Below are positions 45,633 to 54,764 of a stretch of DNA of 64,000 bases, in pieces. This DNA is from Bacillota bacterium. Lineage in GTDB: Bacteria; Bacillota; Clostridia; Lachnospirales; Lachnospiraceae. The notes under the pieces were generated by a model, which did no database searches, had not been told where the DNA came from, and saw nothing but the letters and a program-made list of their open reading frames with translations. Numbering within the stretch: the stretch's first letter is position 1; the number at the start of each line of letters is the position of its first letter. The stretch lies in assembly GCA_023386315.1 (NCBI GenBank), contig JAEWJZ010000001.1, positions 186,001 to 250,000 of the forward strand, read 5' to 3'. The position numbers were made by a program, and so were the translations under genes.

Positions 45633-46253
45633 TTATATATTTTTTAATTCTTCCCGGATCTGGGATAAAAATGCCATATTGTTGGAAGCTCGTTTATGCT
45701 GTATCTGAATCATAAGATGCATCTCTTCCACACATGTGTCGATCTCATCATTAATCAGAATATAATCATACGCTTCCATGCCCTGTGCTTCTTCAGCAGC
45801 TCTGCGCAGCCTGGCATTAATCACTTCCATGCTTTCCGTACCTCTGCCCACCAGACGTCGTTTCAGCTCTTGTGCATTAGGAGGCATGACGAACAGCAGG
45901 ATAGCTTCCGGAAACCGTTCCTTTACTTTCAGTGCTCCCTGGATTTCTATTTCGAGAATAACATCTTTCCCCATTTTCATCTGGTTTAAAACATATTCCC
46001 TGGGAGTGCCGTAAGAATGATTGACGTACTGAGCGTACTCAATCAGTTCTTCCTTTTCAATCATATTTTTAAAATGTTCTTCTGTAACAAAAAAATATTC
46101 TCTTCCATCCACTTCGCCCGTTCTGGGTGCCCGGGTTGTGGCTGAAATAGACAGCGCATAATTCTCATACCGGTTCAGAAGTGCTTTCATAAGTGTGCCC
46201 TTTCCGGCACCGGAAAAACCGGATACAACTACCAGCATGCCATGCTCGTTCAT
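45633..46253 (-). CDS. gmk: Guanylate kinase
   Basis: 206 residues. P-loop SGFSGAGKGTLMKALL near residue 9, SATTRAPRTGEVDGREYFFV (GMP binding) and the lid region RRLVGRGTES. Converts GMP to GDP. 12 bases after yicC. Confidence 0.96.
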   Translation of the reverse strand: MNEHGMLVVVSGFSGAGKGTLMKALLNRYENYALSISATTRAPRTGEVDGREYFFVTEEHFKNMIEKEELIEYAQYVNHSYGTPREYVLNQMKMGKDVILEIEIQGALKVKERFPEAILLFVMPPNAQELKRRLVGRGTESMEVINARLRRAAEEAQGMEAYDYILINDEIDTCVEEMHLMIQIQHKRASNNMAFLSQIREELKNI

Positions 46254-46265
46254 ACTTCGATTCTC

Positions 46266-47144
46266 CTACTCAATATTCTGGATCTGTTCCCGTACTTTTT
46301 CTATCTCAGTCTTTAATATAATTGCCTTGTCTGATACCTCTAAATCACTGGCCTTAGACAGAATGGTATTGGCTTCCCGGTTCATCTCCTGAGCGATGAA
46401 ATCCAGTTTTCTGCCCACAATTCCTCCTGCCTCCAGTTCAGACCGTGTATGTTCAATGTGGCTTCTTAACCGGACCGTCTCTTCATCCACACAGATCTTA
46501 TCCGCATAAATGGTAACTTCTGCAGCAATTCTGCCTTCATCAATGGCAGCTCCTGCCAGAAGTTCTTTCACCTTGTCTTCCAGTTTCGCCCGATATTCCA
46601 CAAGAATCTTTGGAGATCTTTCTTCAATAAATTCAAGAATATCATTCATCAGGTTCAGCTTTCCAAGGAGGTCCGCCTTTAAATTTTCGCCCTCTGTTAA
46701 TCTTGTCTGCACAAAACGTTTTGCAGCTTCCTCTACTGTTTCTGAAAGAAGCTTCCACATCTGATCCTCATCTTCCGGTACTTCTTCCATAATTAGTACT
46801 TCCGGACATCTGGCGAGTGCAGAAACCTTGATATCGTTCTGAATTCCGAACTGCTCTTCCATCTTTGCAAAATATTCCATGTATTCAGCAGCCAGCGCAC
46901 TGTTATACTTTAAACACATCTTGTTTTCTGTATAATCTTCATAACTGATAAAAACGTCTACTTTTCCGCGCTGAATATAATTCTTCAACAGATTCCTGAT
47001 CCCTGCTTCAAAGAAATTAAACTTTTTCGGCATCTTTATGCTTAAATCCAAATATCTGTGATTTACAGCCTTCATCTCGACGGAAATTTTATATTCATCC
47101 GTGACGGTTTCGTACCTGCCGAAACCTGTCATGCTCTTAATCAT
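46266..47144 (-). CDS. yicC: YicC family protein (putative endoribonuclease)
   Basis: 292 residues. MIKSMTGFGRYE start, VEMKAVNHRYLDLSIKMP, and the C-terminal GRKLDFIAQEMNREANTILSK motif. YicC is now regarded as an RNase that cleaves RNA; its cellular role is unclear. The open frame starts 12 codons earlier, but AGAGAGG is 8 bases before the ATG at 47144 and the family starts there. First gene of the operon to the micro-protein gene. Confidence 0.92.
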   Translation of the reverse strand: MIKSMTGFGRYETVTDEYKISVEMKAVNHRYLDLSIKMPKKFNFFEAGIRNLLKNYIQRGKVDVFISYEDYTENKMCLKYNSALAAEYMEYFAKMEEQFGIQNDIKVSALARCPEVLIMEEVPEDEDQMWKLLSETVEEAAKRFVQTRLTEGENLKADLLGKLNLMNDILEFIEERSPKILVEYRAKLEDKVKELLAGAAIDEGRIAAEVTIYADKICVDEETVRLRSHIEHTRSELEAGGIVGRKLDFIAQEMNREANTILSKASDLEVSDKAIILKTEIEKVREQIQNIE

Positions 47145-47178
47145 TACAAATGCCTCTCTTTCGCCATAGATATAAACC

Positions 47179-47207
47179 ATTATAAGTCATAATAAAAAAC
47201 AAGTCAA
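47179..47207 (-). promoter_or_regulatory. Sigma-A promoter of yicC operon
   Basis: On the minus strand TTGACT (47202-47207) and TATAAT (47179-47184) with a 17-base spacer, about 35 bases before the yicC ATG. Divergent from the rqcH promoter, with about 12 bases between the -35 boxes. Confidence 0.85.
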
Positions 47208-47219
47208 ATGGTTTTAAAT

Positions 47220-47248
47220 TTTACAGAACACAGTTTCTGTGTTATACT
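47220..47248 (+). promoter_or_regulatory. Promoter of rqcH with palindromic spacer
   Basis: TTTACA (47220-47225) and TATACT (47243-47248), spacer 17. The spacer contains the inverted repeat AACACAG-TTT-CTGTGTT (47227-47243), a possible repressor site between the boxes. GGAGG precedes the ATG at 47285. Confidence 0.65.
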
Positions 47249-47284
47249 ATCTTCATCTATAAACCTTACCGGAGGACACAAACA

Positions 47285-49027
47285 ATGGCATTAGATGGAA
47301 TTGTTATGGCAAATCTCACGGCAGAAATGAAAGACCGGCTGGAAGGCGGAAAGATCTCTAAAATCGCCCAGCCGGAAAAAGATGAACTGCTGTTTACTGT
47401 TAAAAATCAAAAAAATACATGGAAGCTTTTAATTTCCGCCAGTGCCAGCTTACCACTGGTTTATTTTACGGAAAACAACAAGCAGAGCCCCTTAACTGCG
47501 CCCAATTTCTGCATGCTTTTAAGAAAGCATATCGGAAATGGACGCATTATGAAAATCAGCCAGCCTGGTCTGGAAAGAATCCTCTGCATGGAAATCGAAC
47601 ATCTGGATGAATTAGGCGACAGACGAACCAAAAAACTTATGATAGAAATCATGGGCAAGCACAGCAACATCATCTTCTGCAATGAAGAAGATATGATTCT
47701 GGACAGTATTAAACACATTTCTGCCCAGGTCAGTTCTGTTCGTGAAGTTCTGCCAGGAAGAAAATATTTTATACCCCAGACCATGGATAAAAAAGATCCT
47801 CTGACGATTACAGAAGAAGAATTTATTGCAGCTGTCAGGCACGCAGCCGCGCCGGTACAGAAGAGCCTTTATTTAAACTTAACCGGTATCAGTCCCATTA
47901 TCGGACATGAGCTGTGTCATCTGGCGTCCATTGATGGAGATCATTCCGCAAATGAACTGACAGAAACGGAGCTTTTGCACTTATACCGAATGTTCTCCTT
48001 TATGATAGAAGATATTAAAAAAGGATTTTTTAAGCCAAATATTATTTATAAAAATGAAGAGCCGGTTGAATTTGCCGCCGTCCCGCTCACCTGCTATGAA
48101 GGCAGTGATTATGAAGCGAAGTCTTTTGAATCCATCAGTACCCTTTTAGAAACCTACTATGCATCTAAGAATGCAGTAACAAGAATCCGCCAGAAATCTG
48201 TGGATTTAAGGAAGATTGTTCAGACAGCGCTGGAACGTAACTACAAAAAATACGATTTGCAGGAAAAGCAGCTAAAAGACACGGAGAAAAAGGATAAGTA
48301 CAAAATATACGGAGAGCTTTTAAACACCTATGGTTATGAACTGACTGGCAGTGAAAAGCAGCTTACCTGCCTAAACTACTACACCAATGAGGATATTACC
48401 ATTCCATTGGATGAGCAGCTGTCTGCTAAGGAAAACTCCCAGAAGTATTTTGATAAATACAATAAAATGAAACGGACTTTTGAAGCAGTCACAGGACAGA
48501 TAAACGAGACAAAACAGGAAATCGACCATCTGGAGTCCATCAGTGCTGCACTGGATATCGCTCTGCTGGAAGAAGATCTTGTTCAGATTAAAGAAGAACT
48601 GATGGAATACGGATACGTCAAACACAGAAAAAGCGGAGACAAAAAACCGAAAGTCACCAGTAAGCCCTTCCATTATATTTCATCTGATGGATTTCATATG
48701 TATGTAGGCAAGAACAACTATCAAAATGAAGAACTGACCTTTAAAGTTGCAAGCGGTAATGACTGGTGGTTTCATGCCAAAGGAATTCCCGGTTCTCATG
48801 TGATCGTTAAATCAGAAGGAAAAGAGCTGCCGGACCGGACCTTTGAAGAAGCCGGAGCCCTGGCAGCATACTATTCCAAGGGAAAAGACAACGATAAGGT
48901 TGAGGTGGATTATATTCAGAAAAAACAAATCAAAAAAGTCGCAGGAGCAGCTCCCGGGTTTGTGATCTATCATACCAATTATTCTATGGTTGCGGAACCG
49001 GTAATTCATTCAGAGGAAGTAAAATGA
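47285..49027 (+). CDS. rqcH: NFACT family protein RqcH (fibronectin-binding-like)
   Basis: 580 residues. NFACT-N at the front (VMANLTAEMKDRLEGGKISK, VYFTENNKQSPLTAPNFC), a long coiled coil (~330-430), and NFACT-R with NDWWFHAKGIPGSHVIVKSE near the C-terminus. RqcH adds alanine tails to nascent chains on stalled 50S subunits in ribosome quality control; older annotations call it fibronectin-binding protein. Monocistronic, with a terminator after it. Confidence 0.93.
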   Translation: MALDGIVMANLTAEMKDRLEGGKISKIAQPEKDELLFTVKNQKNTWKLLISASASLPLVYFTENNKQSPLTAPNFCMLLRKHIGNGRIMKISQPGLERILCMEIEHLDELGDRRTKKLMIEIMGKHSNIIFCNEEDMILDSIKHISAQVSSVREVLPGRKYFIPQTMDKKDPLTITEEEFIAAVRHAAAPVQKSLYLNLTGISPIIGHELCHLASIDGDHSANELTETELLHLYRMFSFMIEDIKKGFFKPNIIYKNEEPVEFAAVPLTCYEGSDYEAKSFESISTLLETYYASKNAVTRIRQKSVDLRKIVQTALERNYKKYDLQEKQLKDTEKKDKYKIYGELLNTYGYELTGSEKQLTCLNYYTNEDITIPLDEQLSAKENSQKYFDKYNKMKRTFEAVTGQINETKQEIDHLESISAALDIALLEEDLVQIKEELMEYGYVKHRKSGDKKPKVTSKPFHYISSDGFHMYVGKNNYQNEELTFKVASGNDWWFHAKGIPGSHVIVKSEGKELPDRTFEEAGALAAYYSKGKDNDKVEVDYIQKKQIKKVAGAAPGFVIYHTNYSMVAEPVIHSEEVK

Positions 49028-49061
49028 TCTGAATTGTATTATTTGTAGATATTACAGATTG

Positions 49062-49084
49062 CGGACCCTGAGGGGTCCGTTTTT
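49062..49084 (+). terminator. Intrinsic terminator of rqcH
   Basis: Stem CGGACCC/GGGTCCG (49062-49068 with 49073-49079) followed by TTTTT on the plus strand. Confidence 0.9.
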
Positions 49085-49105
49085 CAAAATATTTATACCA
49101 AAAAA

Positions 49106-49145
49106 GAGCGTTAATTGCAGATTCCACATCTGCTTTACAACGCTC
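49106..49145 (-). terminator. Intrinsic terminator after the 64-residue gene
   Basis: Stem GAGCGTT/AACGCTC with an inner GCAGA/TCTGC stem, followed on the minus strand by TTTTTT. Lies 15 bases after the small gene's stop. Confidence 0.8.
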
Positions 49146-49159
49146 CATTTATTAACACA

Positions 49160-49354
49160 CTAAACTTCTAACGTTTCTATAATGTTCTTTCTTTCTGGTA
49201 TAGTCGTTATTATTTCAATGCAATATTCTTCCGGGATGATCCCCCTCATATTATGTTTTGGTAACATACTTATTTTTTCAATTACATTATTTTCAATAAT
49301 ATCTGGTTTCTTTTTTTCCATTTTTAATATTTTTATAAATAAATTTTCTCTCAT
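49160..49354 (-). CDS. Small unknown protein downstream of agrD
   Basis: 64 residues. RENLFIKILKMEKKKPDIIE then VIEKISMLPKHNMRGIIPEE and a Thr/Glu-rich end. No membrane helix or cysteine-rich part beyond one Cys. GGAG is 8 bases before the ATG at 49354. It has its own terminator and lies about 245 bases downstream of the agrD candidate with a hairpin between. Could be an accessory peptide or an unrelated small gene; I cannot tell. Confidence 0.55.
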   Translation of the reverse strand: MRENLFIKILKMEKKKPDIIENNVIEKISMLPKHNMRGIIPEEYCIEIITTIPERKNIIETLEV

Positions 49355-49437
49355 ATACCTTTCTCCTAACTTTGTCATCTGCTTACTTAGGAAAAAAAAC
49401 TACATGCCAATATAAAAAACGTTATAAAATACGTAAA

Positions 49438-49473
49438 TCTGCTGCCTTTTAAAAGAAACCGAAAGACAGCAGA
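49438..49473 (-). terminator. Hairpin after agrD candidate
   Basis: TCTGCTG/CAGCAGA outer stem with CTTT/AAAG inner pairing and one mismatch between, followed on the minus strand by TTTACG. Position fits the end of the agrBD transcript; T-run weak. Confidence 0.45.
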
Positions 49474-49597
49474 TACTCCCCTTTTTGTATAAGAAAACGA
49501 TATCTTCCTATACTATATGCTTTTTCATTAAACAACGTTTTTATAATTCGTTGAATCACTCATACCGGAATTTCTGATGATGTCTTCTTTTCTAAAA

Positions 49598-49738
49598 TTA
49601 CTTTGCATTACGCATCTTTAACACTTCTTCCGGAATTTTTCTTTCATAAACTCCAGCCGGAATGCTTCTCCCTACAGAATTAAGAGATACTTTAACTAAT
49701 GCTTTCTGCAATTCTTTTACTACTTCCTTTTTCATCAT
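49598..49738 (-). CDS. Candidate AgrD-type autoinducer prepeptide (no cysteine)
   Basis: 46 residues, GGAG 7 bases before the first of two ATGs. It has an amphipathic, lysine-rich N-terminus (KKEVVKELQKALVKVSLN), a central SVGRSIPAGVY, and a charged tail RKIPEEVLKMRNAK. This three-part build and the tail (compare the PxEL-type tails of AgrD) match autoinducer prepeptides, and the gene overlaps the end of agrB by 47 bases, the expected place. The usual ring cysteine is absent; Ser25 could close a lactone instead. Without homology search the call is provisional. Confidence 0.6.
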   Translation of the reverse strand: MMKKEVVKELQKALVKVSLNSVGRSIPAGVYERKIPEEVLKMRNAK

Positions 49739-50303
49739 CCTCAATCTCCTTTTTATTTGTTTTGTTTTTAGGAAATAACGTTAATACTTCCAAAACAACC
49801 GGATAAATAAGTAGTTCTCTCAGCGACGGATTCAGATATGCAACCGTCATGATAAGAGTTAAAACAGCAACAGAATACAGTTTCTTTTTTAGAATATCTT
49901 TTGGAGTAAAATATTCTATGTTGATGGTCCTTGGTGCAAAAACCCAAATAACTATCAATGAAATAATATAGATGTATGGCAACAGGGAAAGTCTGATTGG
50001 TAAATATGTATGTCCAGTTAATGATATTGCCCATATTAGCAGCATACTAAGCCCACAGCCAGTTCCCGTTCTTGCATGTATCCCGCCAGCCTGCAATCTG
50101 AGTCCACAGAAAGCTGACAATATAAGAAGAGTTTCCAGTCCTTTTCCGATCATAATTCCTATGATCTGAATGAATACAAACTTAACAACATTATCCAATA
50201 ACAGCTCAATTCCATATTGAATTACATCGCTCTCTTCTTTACTTTTGGGACTGATTTCATTCATCCAATTATTAAGCATTAATGCCATTTTATTTATGCC
50301 CAT
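49692..50303 (-). CDS. agrB: AgrB-type accessory gene regulator protease
   Basis: 203 residues. FCGLRLQAGGIHARTGTGCG holds the catalytic His76 and Cys83, spaced seven apart exactly as His77/Cys84 of Staphylococcus AgrB. About five membrane helices. AgrB removes the AgrD C-terminal tail and forms the ring. The C-terminal ~25 residues are polar and overlap the agrD start. Ribosome site GGTGG. Transcribed away from agrC. Confidence 0.9.
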   Translation of the reverse strand: MGINKMALMLNNWMNEISPKSKEESDVIQYGIELLLDNVVKFVFIQIIGIMIGKGLETLLILSAFCGLRLQAGGIHARTGTGCGLSMLLIWAISLTGHTYLPIRLSLLPYIYIISLIVIWVFAPRTINIEYFTPKDILKKKLYSVAVLTLIMTVAYLNPSLRELLIYPVVLEVLTLFPKNKTNKKEIEDDEKGSSKRIAESIS

Positions 50304-50420
50304 TTTTCCACCACCATTTAACCATATATTACCATAACTTTAAGGCAAAAAATGTTTTTGCAATTTTCGTTGTGTATTTTATCTCAAACGTCAAACACGG
50401 TGATTTTTCATACAATTAGC

Positions 50421-50449
50421 TTTACTTTCTATTTCCAACAATGTACAAT
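50421..50449 (+). promoter_or_regulatory. Promoter of agrCA
   Basis: TTTACT (50421-50426) and TACAAT (50444-50449), spacer 17, about 30 bases before the agrC ATG. ACAATTAGC (50412-50420) abuts the -35 and resembles one half-site of LytTR/AgrA operators; a clear second half-site was not found. Confidence 0.5.
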
Positions 50450-50478
50450 AATAGTATTTACTAGCGAGGTGAGACACC

Positions 50479-51792
50479 ATGACATATTTTATTTATACCT
50501 TTACAGGAGGTCTTTGTAATTATTTCTCCTGCGTTAATTTGCTGCCTAAAAAACTATCTATATTAAAAAGATTTCTTTTATTTTTATATGCTTTCGGATC
50601 TCTATTTCTCTTTAATCATGTTTATGGGCAGGCTGGTACTTTTATTACACTTACAGGTATACTGGTAATTGTATGTATTTTGACAAAAAACGATTATCTA
50701 AGCCTGGGATGTTATTTGTTCGGATATCTATATATCATTGCATTTAATTATCTGTTTATGTACATTGCAGGCGAAGTACTAAACATGGATATGGTGTCTA
50801 TGCTTAAACATGATATCATGAACATTATTTTTTCATGTTTATACTGTGTATATTGTGGAGTTACAACTAAATTAATTGGATTATTTATTCATAAAAAATT
50901 AAATATCTCCCAATATCTGACTAACCAGCATATGCTTAAAGCGATACTAATTGACTTGTTTCTATTGGTTTTTTTCTTTGTTTTTAATTTTTCATATGGT
51001 GAACGTCTAGGATATAATTATGGTGTAATTGCACTTAATGGAATTATTTTTTTATTGTTGTTTTCCATTACCGTCTTTTTAATGTATTCTATTTATAAAG
51101 TAACTATGGGCGAACAAGCTTATAAATTTCGTATGGCACAGTACGAAAATCTGCAGATCTATACAGAGAAGTTGGAAAATTCTTACGGTATAATGCGAAA
51201 ATTTAAGCATGATTATATGAACATACTCAGTACGATGAGCGGATTTATGGAAGAGAATGACATGGATGGGCTAATTGAATATTATGAAAAAAGAGTTCTT
51301 CCTATCAGTCACTCATTTTCGGAATCAGATACAAAACTCGGTGCCCTCTCAAAAATCAAAGATACCGCTATGAAAAGCCTGCTGTCATCGAAATTTATAT
51401 ATACAATGGAGATCGGTATTAATTTAAAAATTGAATTAACTGAAATAATTGACGATCTGGTCATGGACACTCTTGATCTTTCAAGAATTATTGGGATTTT
51501 TTTAGACAATTCTATAGAAGCAGCTATGGATACAATAGATAAAGAATTATATTACTGCATGTTTTATAAGGACAATGACCTTTATATAATTATACGAAAC
51601 ACTTCTCTTCCCCTAAGTCATGCAATCTCACAACTTTGCAGCCATGGCATATCTACCAAAGGGGAAGATCGCGGAGTAGGACTTTATAACGTTTCCCTCA
51701 TACTAAGCAACTATGACAACATTATCTGGGATACCACTTACGAAGAACCTTACTTTACTCAGAAACTGATTCTTAGAAAAGGTGTAAAATAG
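50479..51792 (+). CDS. AgrC-type sensor histidine kinase
   Basis: 437 residues. Six or so membrane helices in residues ~1-205 (the peptide sensor), then the cytoplasmic kinase: phosphoacceptor His244 in RKFKHDYMNILSTMSGF, N-box GIFLDNSIEAA (Asn344) and G-box STKGEDRGVGLYNV. This HPK10 layout (GHKL ATPase, H-box followed by N) is that of AgrC/quorum kinases. Nine bases upstream of the response regulator. Divergent from agrB. Confidence 0.9.
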   Translation: MTYFIYTFTGGLCNYFSCVNLLPKKLSILKRFLLFLYAFGSLFLFNHVYGQAGTFITLTGILVIVCILTKNDYLSLGCYLFGYLYIIAFNYLFMYIAGEVLNMDMVSMLKHDIMNIIFSCLYCVYCGVTTKLIGLFIHKKLNISQYLTNQHMLKAILIDLFLLVFFFVFNFSYGERLGYNYGVIALNGIIFLLLFSITVFLMYSIYKVTMGEQAYKFRMAQYENLQIYTEKLENSYGIMRKFKHDYMNILSTMSGFMEENDMDGLIEYYEKRVLPISHSFSESDTKLGALSKIKDTAMKSLLSSKFIYTMEIGINLKIELTEIIDDLVMDTLDLSRIIGIFLDNSIEAAMDTIDKELYYCMFYKDNDLYIIIRNTSLPLSHAISQLCSHGISTKGEDRGVGLYNVSLILSNYDNIIWDTTYEEPYFTQKLILRKGVK

Positions 51793-51801
51793 GTGTTATA
51801 A

Positions 51802-52542
51802 ATGATTCATATATATCTTTGTGAAGATGATGAAAGACAATTAAAAAGATGGAAAGACATTATTGAAAAATATTTGTTAATGAATTCTACAGAATCAATA
51901 CTTTATTGCACTGCCTCCAATCCGGAGGAACTTTTAATAATTAGAAAAAAATCATGTATTACAGGTCTGTATTTTCTTGATATTGATTTACAGGCCAGAC
52001 AAAACGGAATTGAACTGGCTCAGGAAATCCGAAGATACGATCCTCGTGGTTACATTGTTTTTGTTACAACCCACAGTGAAATGGCTATTCTTACGTTTCA
52101 ATATAAAGTGGAAGCAATGGACTTTATTGTAAAGGATGAACCAAAAACTCTGCCGGATCAAATCTGTGCCTGTATACGTAATGCAGAAGCAAACTATAAA
52201 AATCAGCTAAATGTATCAAACCGGCTGTTATCTGTAAAAATTGATAAATCTTCTCTTATTTTAGATCAGAACGATATAATTGCAGTTACAACCGGAGAGG
52301 ATTATCATAAAATTATGATACATACAAAATCTGGAGTTAAACAAATAACCGGCACTCTAAAAGAACTAAACGCAATACTAAACTCTGCCTTTTGTCAATG
52401 CAGCCGTTCTGTTATAGTAAATTTAAAGCATGTAAGTAAATATTCCAGAGAAAAGGCCATACTGATTATGGATAATAAAGAAACTTATCCCGTATCTTTT
52501 CGTATGATGGGGAAGGTACAAAAAGCGCTAAATAACCTATAA
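51802..52542 (+). CDS. AgrA-type LytTR response regulator
   Basis: 246 residues. Receiver domain with acidic pocket CEDDE (residues ~8-11) and phosphoacceptor Asp60 in YFLDIDLQARQNGIELA, and Lys near 136 (IVKDEP). C-terminal LytTR DNA-binding domain from ~145 (SSLILDQNDIIAVTTGEDYH, FCQCSRSVIVNLKHV). Likely activates agrCA and agrBD and unknown targets when the peptide is sensed. Confidence 0.92.
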   Translation: MIHIYLCEDDERQLKRWKDIIEKYLLMNSTESILYCTASNPEELLIIRKKSCITGLYFLDIDLQARQNGIELAQEIRRYDPRGYIVFVTTHSEMAILTFQYKVEAMDFIVKDEPKTLPDQICACIRNAEANYKNQLNVSNRLLSVKIDKSSLILDQNDIIAVTTGEDYHKIMIHTKSGVKQITGTLKELNAILNSAFCQCSRSVIVNLKHVSKYSREKAILIMDNKETYPVSFRMMGKVQKALNNL

Positions 52543-52551
52543 TTTCTTCAA

Positions 52552-52578
52552 AAAAAGCCGGCTTTTACCCGGCTTTTT
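52552..52578. terminator. Bidirectional intrinsic terminator
   Basis: AAAAAGCCGG/CCGGCTTTTT stem with 7-base loop; T-runs on both strands. It ends the agrCA transcript and the plsX-to-ilvA operon from the other side. Confidence 0.9.
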
Positions 52579-52584
52579 CATTCT

Positions 52585-53808
52585 TTAATCTCCGTATGTC
52601 CCCTTGGATTTTACAAGCTTTGGCCGATATCCCTGAGAAGTAAGCGCAGCCATAATTGCATTCTTATGGTCTGTTCCAAATGCCTCCAGAGTAATTCTTA
52701 ATTCCACTGCCGTATTACGGTTAATGCTGATAAACTGGTTATGTTCCAGGCGGATGACATTACCCTGTTCTTTTGCAAGAAGGGCGGATACCTTTGCCAG
52801 CTCTCCCGGCTTATCAGGTAGCAGTATTGATACGGTAAAGATGCGGTCTCTCTGGATCAGTCCAAGCTGTACGATGGAAGCCATGGTGATCACATCCATG
52901 TTTCCGCCGCTTAAAATAGATACAATTTTTTTGTTGTCTACATCAATATGTTTTAAAGCAGCAACAGTTAGCAGACCGGAATTTTCTACCACCATCTTAT
53001 GATTTTCCATCATATCCAGGAATGCAACAATGAGTTCTGAGTCTTCAATTGTAATAATACTGTCCACATTTTCCTGGATGTATGGGAAAAGCTTGTCACC
53101 CGGACATTTTACTGCAGTACCATCTGCGATGGTGTTGACACTGGGAAGCGATACTACTTTTCCCTGGCGAATTGATTCCTGCATACAGTTTGCACCTGCA
53201 GGCTCCACACCAATTACTTTAATCTTTGGATTTAACATCTTTGCCAGTACGGAAACGCCTGTACAAAGACCGCCTCCGCCGATTGGAACCAGAATATAAT
53301 CAACAGTCGGAAGCTCTTTAATGATTTCCATGGCTATGGTACCCTGACCGGTTGCCACATCTAAATCATTAAAGGGATGCACAAAGGTAAGTCCTCTTTC
53401 CTCTGCAAGCTTATAAGCATAGCTGCAGGCCTCATCAAAGACATCCCCTTCCAAAATAACTTCGGCTCCGTATCCTTTTGTTCTGTTAACCTTCATCAGG
53501 GGAGTTGTTGTAGGCATGACAATGGTAGCGGGAATTCCGGCAAGCTTTGCTGCATAGGCAACACCCTGAGCATGATTGCCTGCAGAGGCGGTAATCAAAC
53601 CTTTGGATTTTTCTTCCTCTGTCAGAGTGCTGATTTTATAGTAAGCGCCTCTTACCTTATAAGCCCCGGTATACTGCATGTTTTCCGGCTTAAAATACAC
53701 CTTGTTTCCAGTCTGCGCAGAAAAATACTCACTGTAAATAAGTTTCGTTTCCAGGGTGACCTTGCCAACGACTTCTGATGCTTCCTCAAACTTTTCCAAT
53801 GTCAACAT
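52585..53808 (-). CDS. ilvA: Threonine ammonia-lyase (threonine deaminase)
   Basis: 407 residues, medium-length form with a C-terminal ACT domain (~330-405). PLP enzyme: Lys in YTGAYKVRGAYYKIS, substrate loop SAGNHAQGVAY and phosphate-binding GGGGLCTG. The YTGAYK replaces the commoner TGSFK. Makes 2-oxobutyrate for isoleucine or for catabolism. It is attached to the end of the ftsY operon: the start lies 3 bases after the ftsY stop with its GAGG in the ftsY end. Confidence 0.93.
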   Translation of the reverse strand: MLTLEKFEEASEVVGKVTLETKLIYSEYFSAQTGNKVYFKPENMQYTGAYKVRGAYYKISTLTEEEKSKGLITASAGNHAQGVAYAAKLAGIPATIVMPTTTPLMKVNRTKGYGAEVILEGDVFDEACSYAYKLAEERGLTFVHPFNDLDVATGQGTIAMEIIKELPTVDYILVPIGGGGLCTGVSVLAKMLNPKIKVIGVEPAGANCMQESIRQGKVVSLPSVNTIADGTAVKCPGDKLFPYIQENVDSIITIEDSELIVAFLDMMENHKMVVENSGLLTVAALKHIDVDNKKIVSILSGGNMDVITMASIVQLGLIQRDRIFTVSILLPDKPGELAKVSALLAKEQGNVIRLEHNQFISINRNTAVELRITLEAFGTDHKNAIMAALTSQGYRPKLVKSKGTYGD

Positions 53809-53811
53809 AAT

Positions 53812-54753
53812 TTACGCCTCTTCTTTCTCTTCTACGTGAAACAATGCATTTACAAATTCTTCTGCATTGAATTTCTGCAAGTCATCAATCTTCTCCCCGA
53901 CGCCAATATATTTCACCGGGATTCCCAGTTCGGATTGAATTGCCACCGCAATCCCCCCCTTAGCCGTACCATCCAGCTTGGTAAGTATAATTCCGGTAAT
54001 GTCTGCCACTTCCATGAATTGTTTCGCCTGTACAAGAGCGTTCTGTCCGGTAGTTCCATCTAAAACCACAAGAGTTTCCCGATATGCTTCCGGATATTCC
54101 TTATCAATAATCCGATTGATCTTTTTCAGTTCTTCCATCAGGTTCTTTTTATTGTGAAGACGTCCTGCCGTATCACAGATCAATACATCTGCCTGTCTGG
54201 ATTTTGCCGCAGCAACCGCATCATATACAACTGCTGCCGGATCAGAACCTTCCTGCTGGGCAATAATATCAACATTTGCCCTTCTGGCCCATTCTGTCAG
54301 CTGTTCAATCGCTGCTGCGCGAAATGTATCAGCTGCCGCAACAATGACTTTCTTTCCATCATCCTTCATCTGTCCTGCAAGTTTACCAACAGAAGTGGTT
54401 TTTCCCACTCCGTTTACACCGATAATTAATAAAACAGAGCGGCGTTTTTCGAATTCATAGGCATTTTCGCCCAGATCCATCTGGTCCATGATACTATCCA
54501 TAAGTAGCTGCTTGCATTCGGATGGATCCTTGATGTTTTGTTCCTTTACCTTTTTTCTCAAGTCTTCCACAATTGATGTCGTAGTCTGGATTCCCAGATC
54601 ACCCATGATCAGAATTTCTTCAATTTCCTCATAAAACTCGTCATCAATGGCCGAAAAACCGTTGAAAATGGAATCCACGCCTGCGATAATATTATCTCTC
54701 GTTTTTTGCAGTCCAGCTACCAGTTTTCCAAAGAATCCCATTTTTTCTCCCAT
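53812..54753 (-). CDS. ftsY: Signal recognition particle receptor FtsY
   Basis: 313 residues. Short N-terminal region without a long acidic A-domain, then NG domain: [20 protein letters not shown] (P-loop), [18 protein letters not shown] (G3), [12 protein letters not shown] (G4), and the closing [12 protein letters not shown]. Docks SRP at the membrane for cotranslational targeting. GGAGG lies 6 bases before the ATG. Confidence 0.97.
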   Translation of the reverse strand: MGEKMGFFGKLVAGLQKTRDNIIAGVDSIFNGFSAIDDEFYEEIEEILIMGDLGIQTTTSIVEDLRKKVKEQNIKDPSECKQLLMDSIMDQMDLGENAYEFEKRRSVLLIIGVNGVGKTTSVGKLAGQMKDDGKKVIVAAADTFRAAAIEQLTEWARRANVDIIAQQEGSDPAAVVYDAVAAAKSRQADVLICDTAGRLHNKKNLMEELKKINRIIDKEYPEAYRETLVVLDGTTGQNALVQAKQFMEVADITGIILTKLDGTAKGGIAVAIQSELGIPVKYIGVGEKIDDLQKFNAEEFVNALFHVEEKEEA

Positions 54754-54764
54754 CGTCGGCCTCC

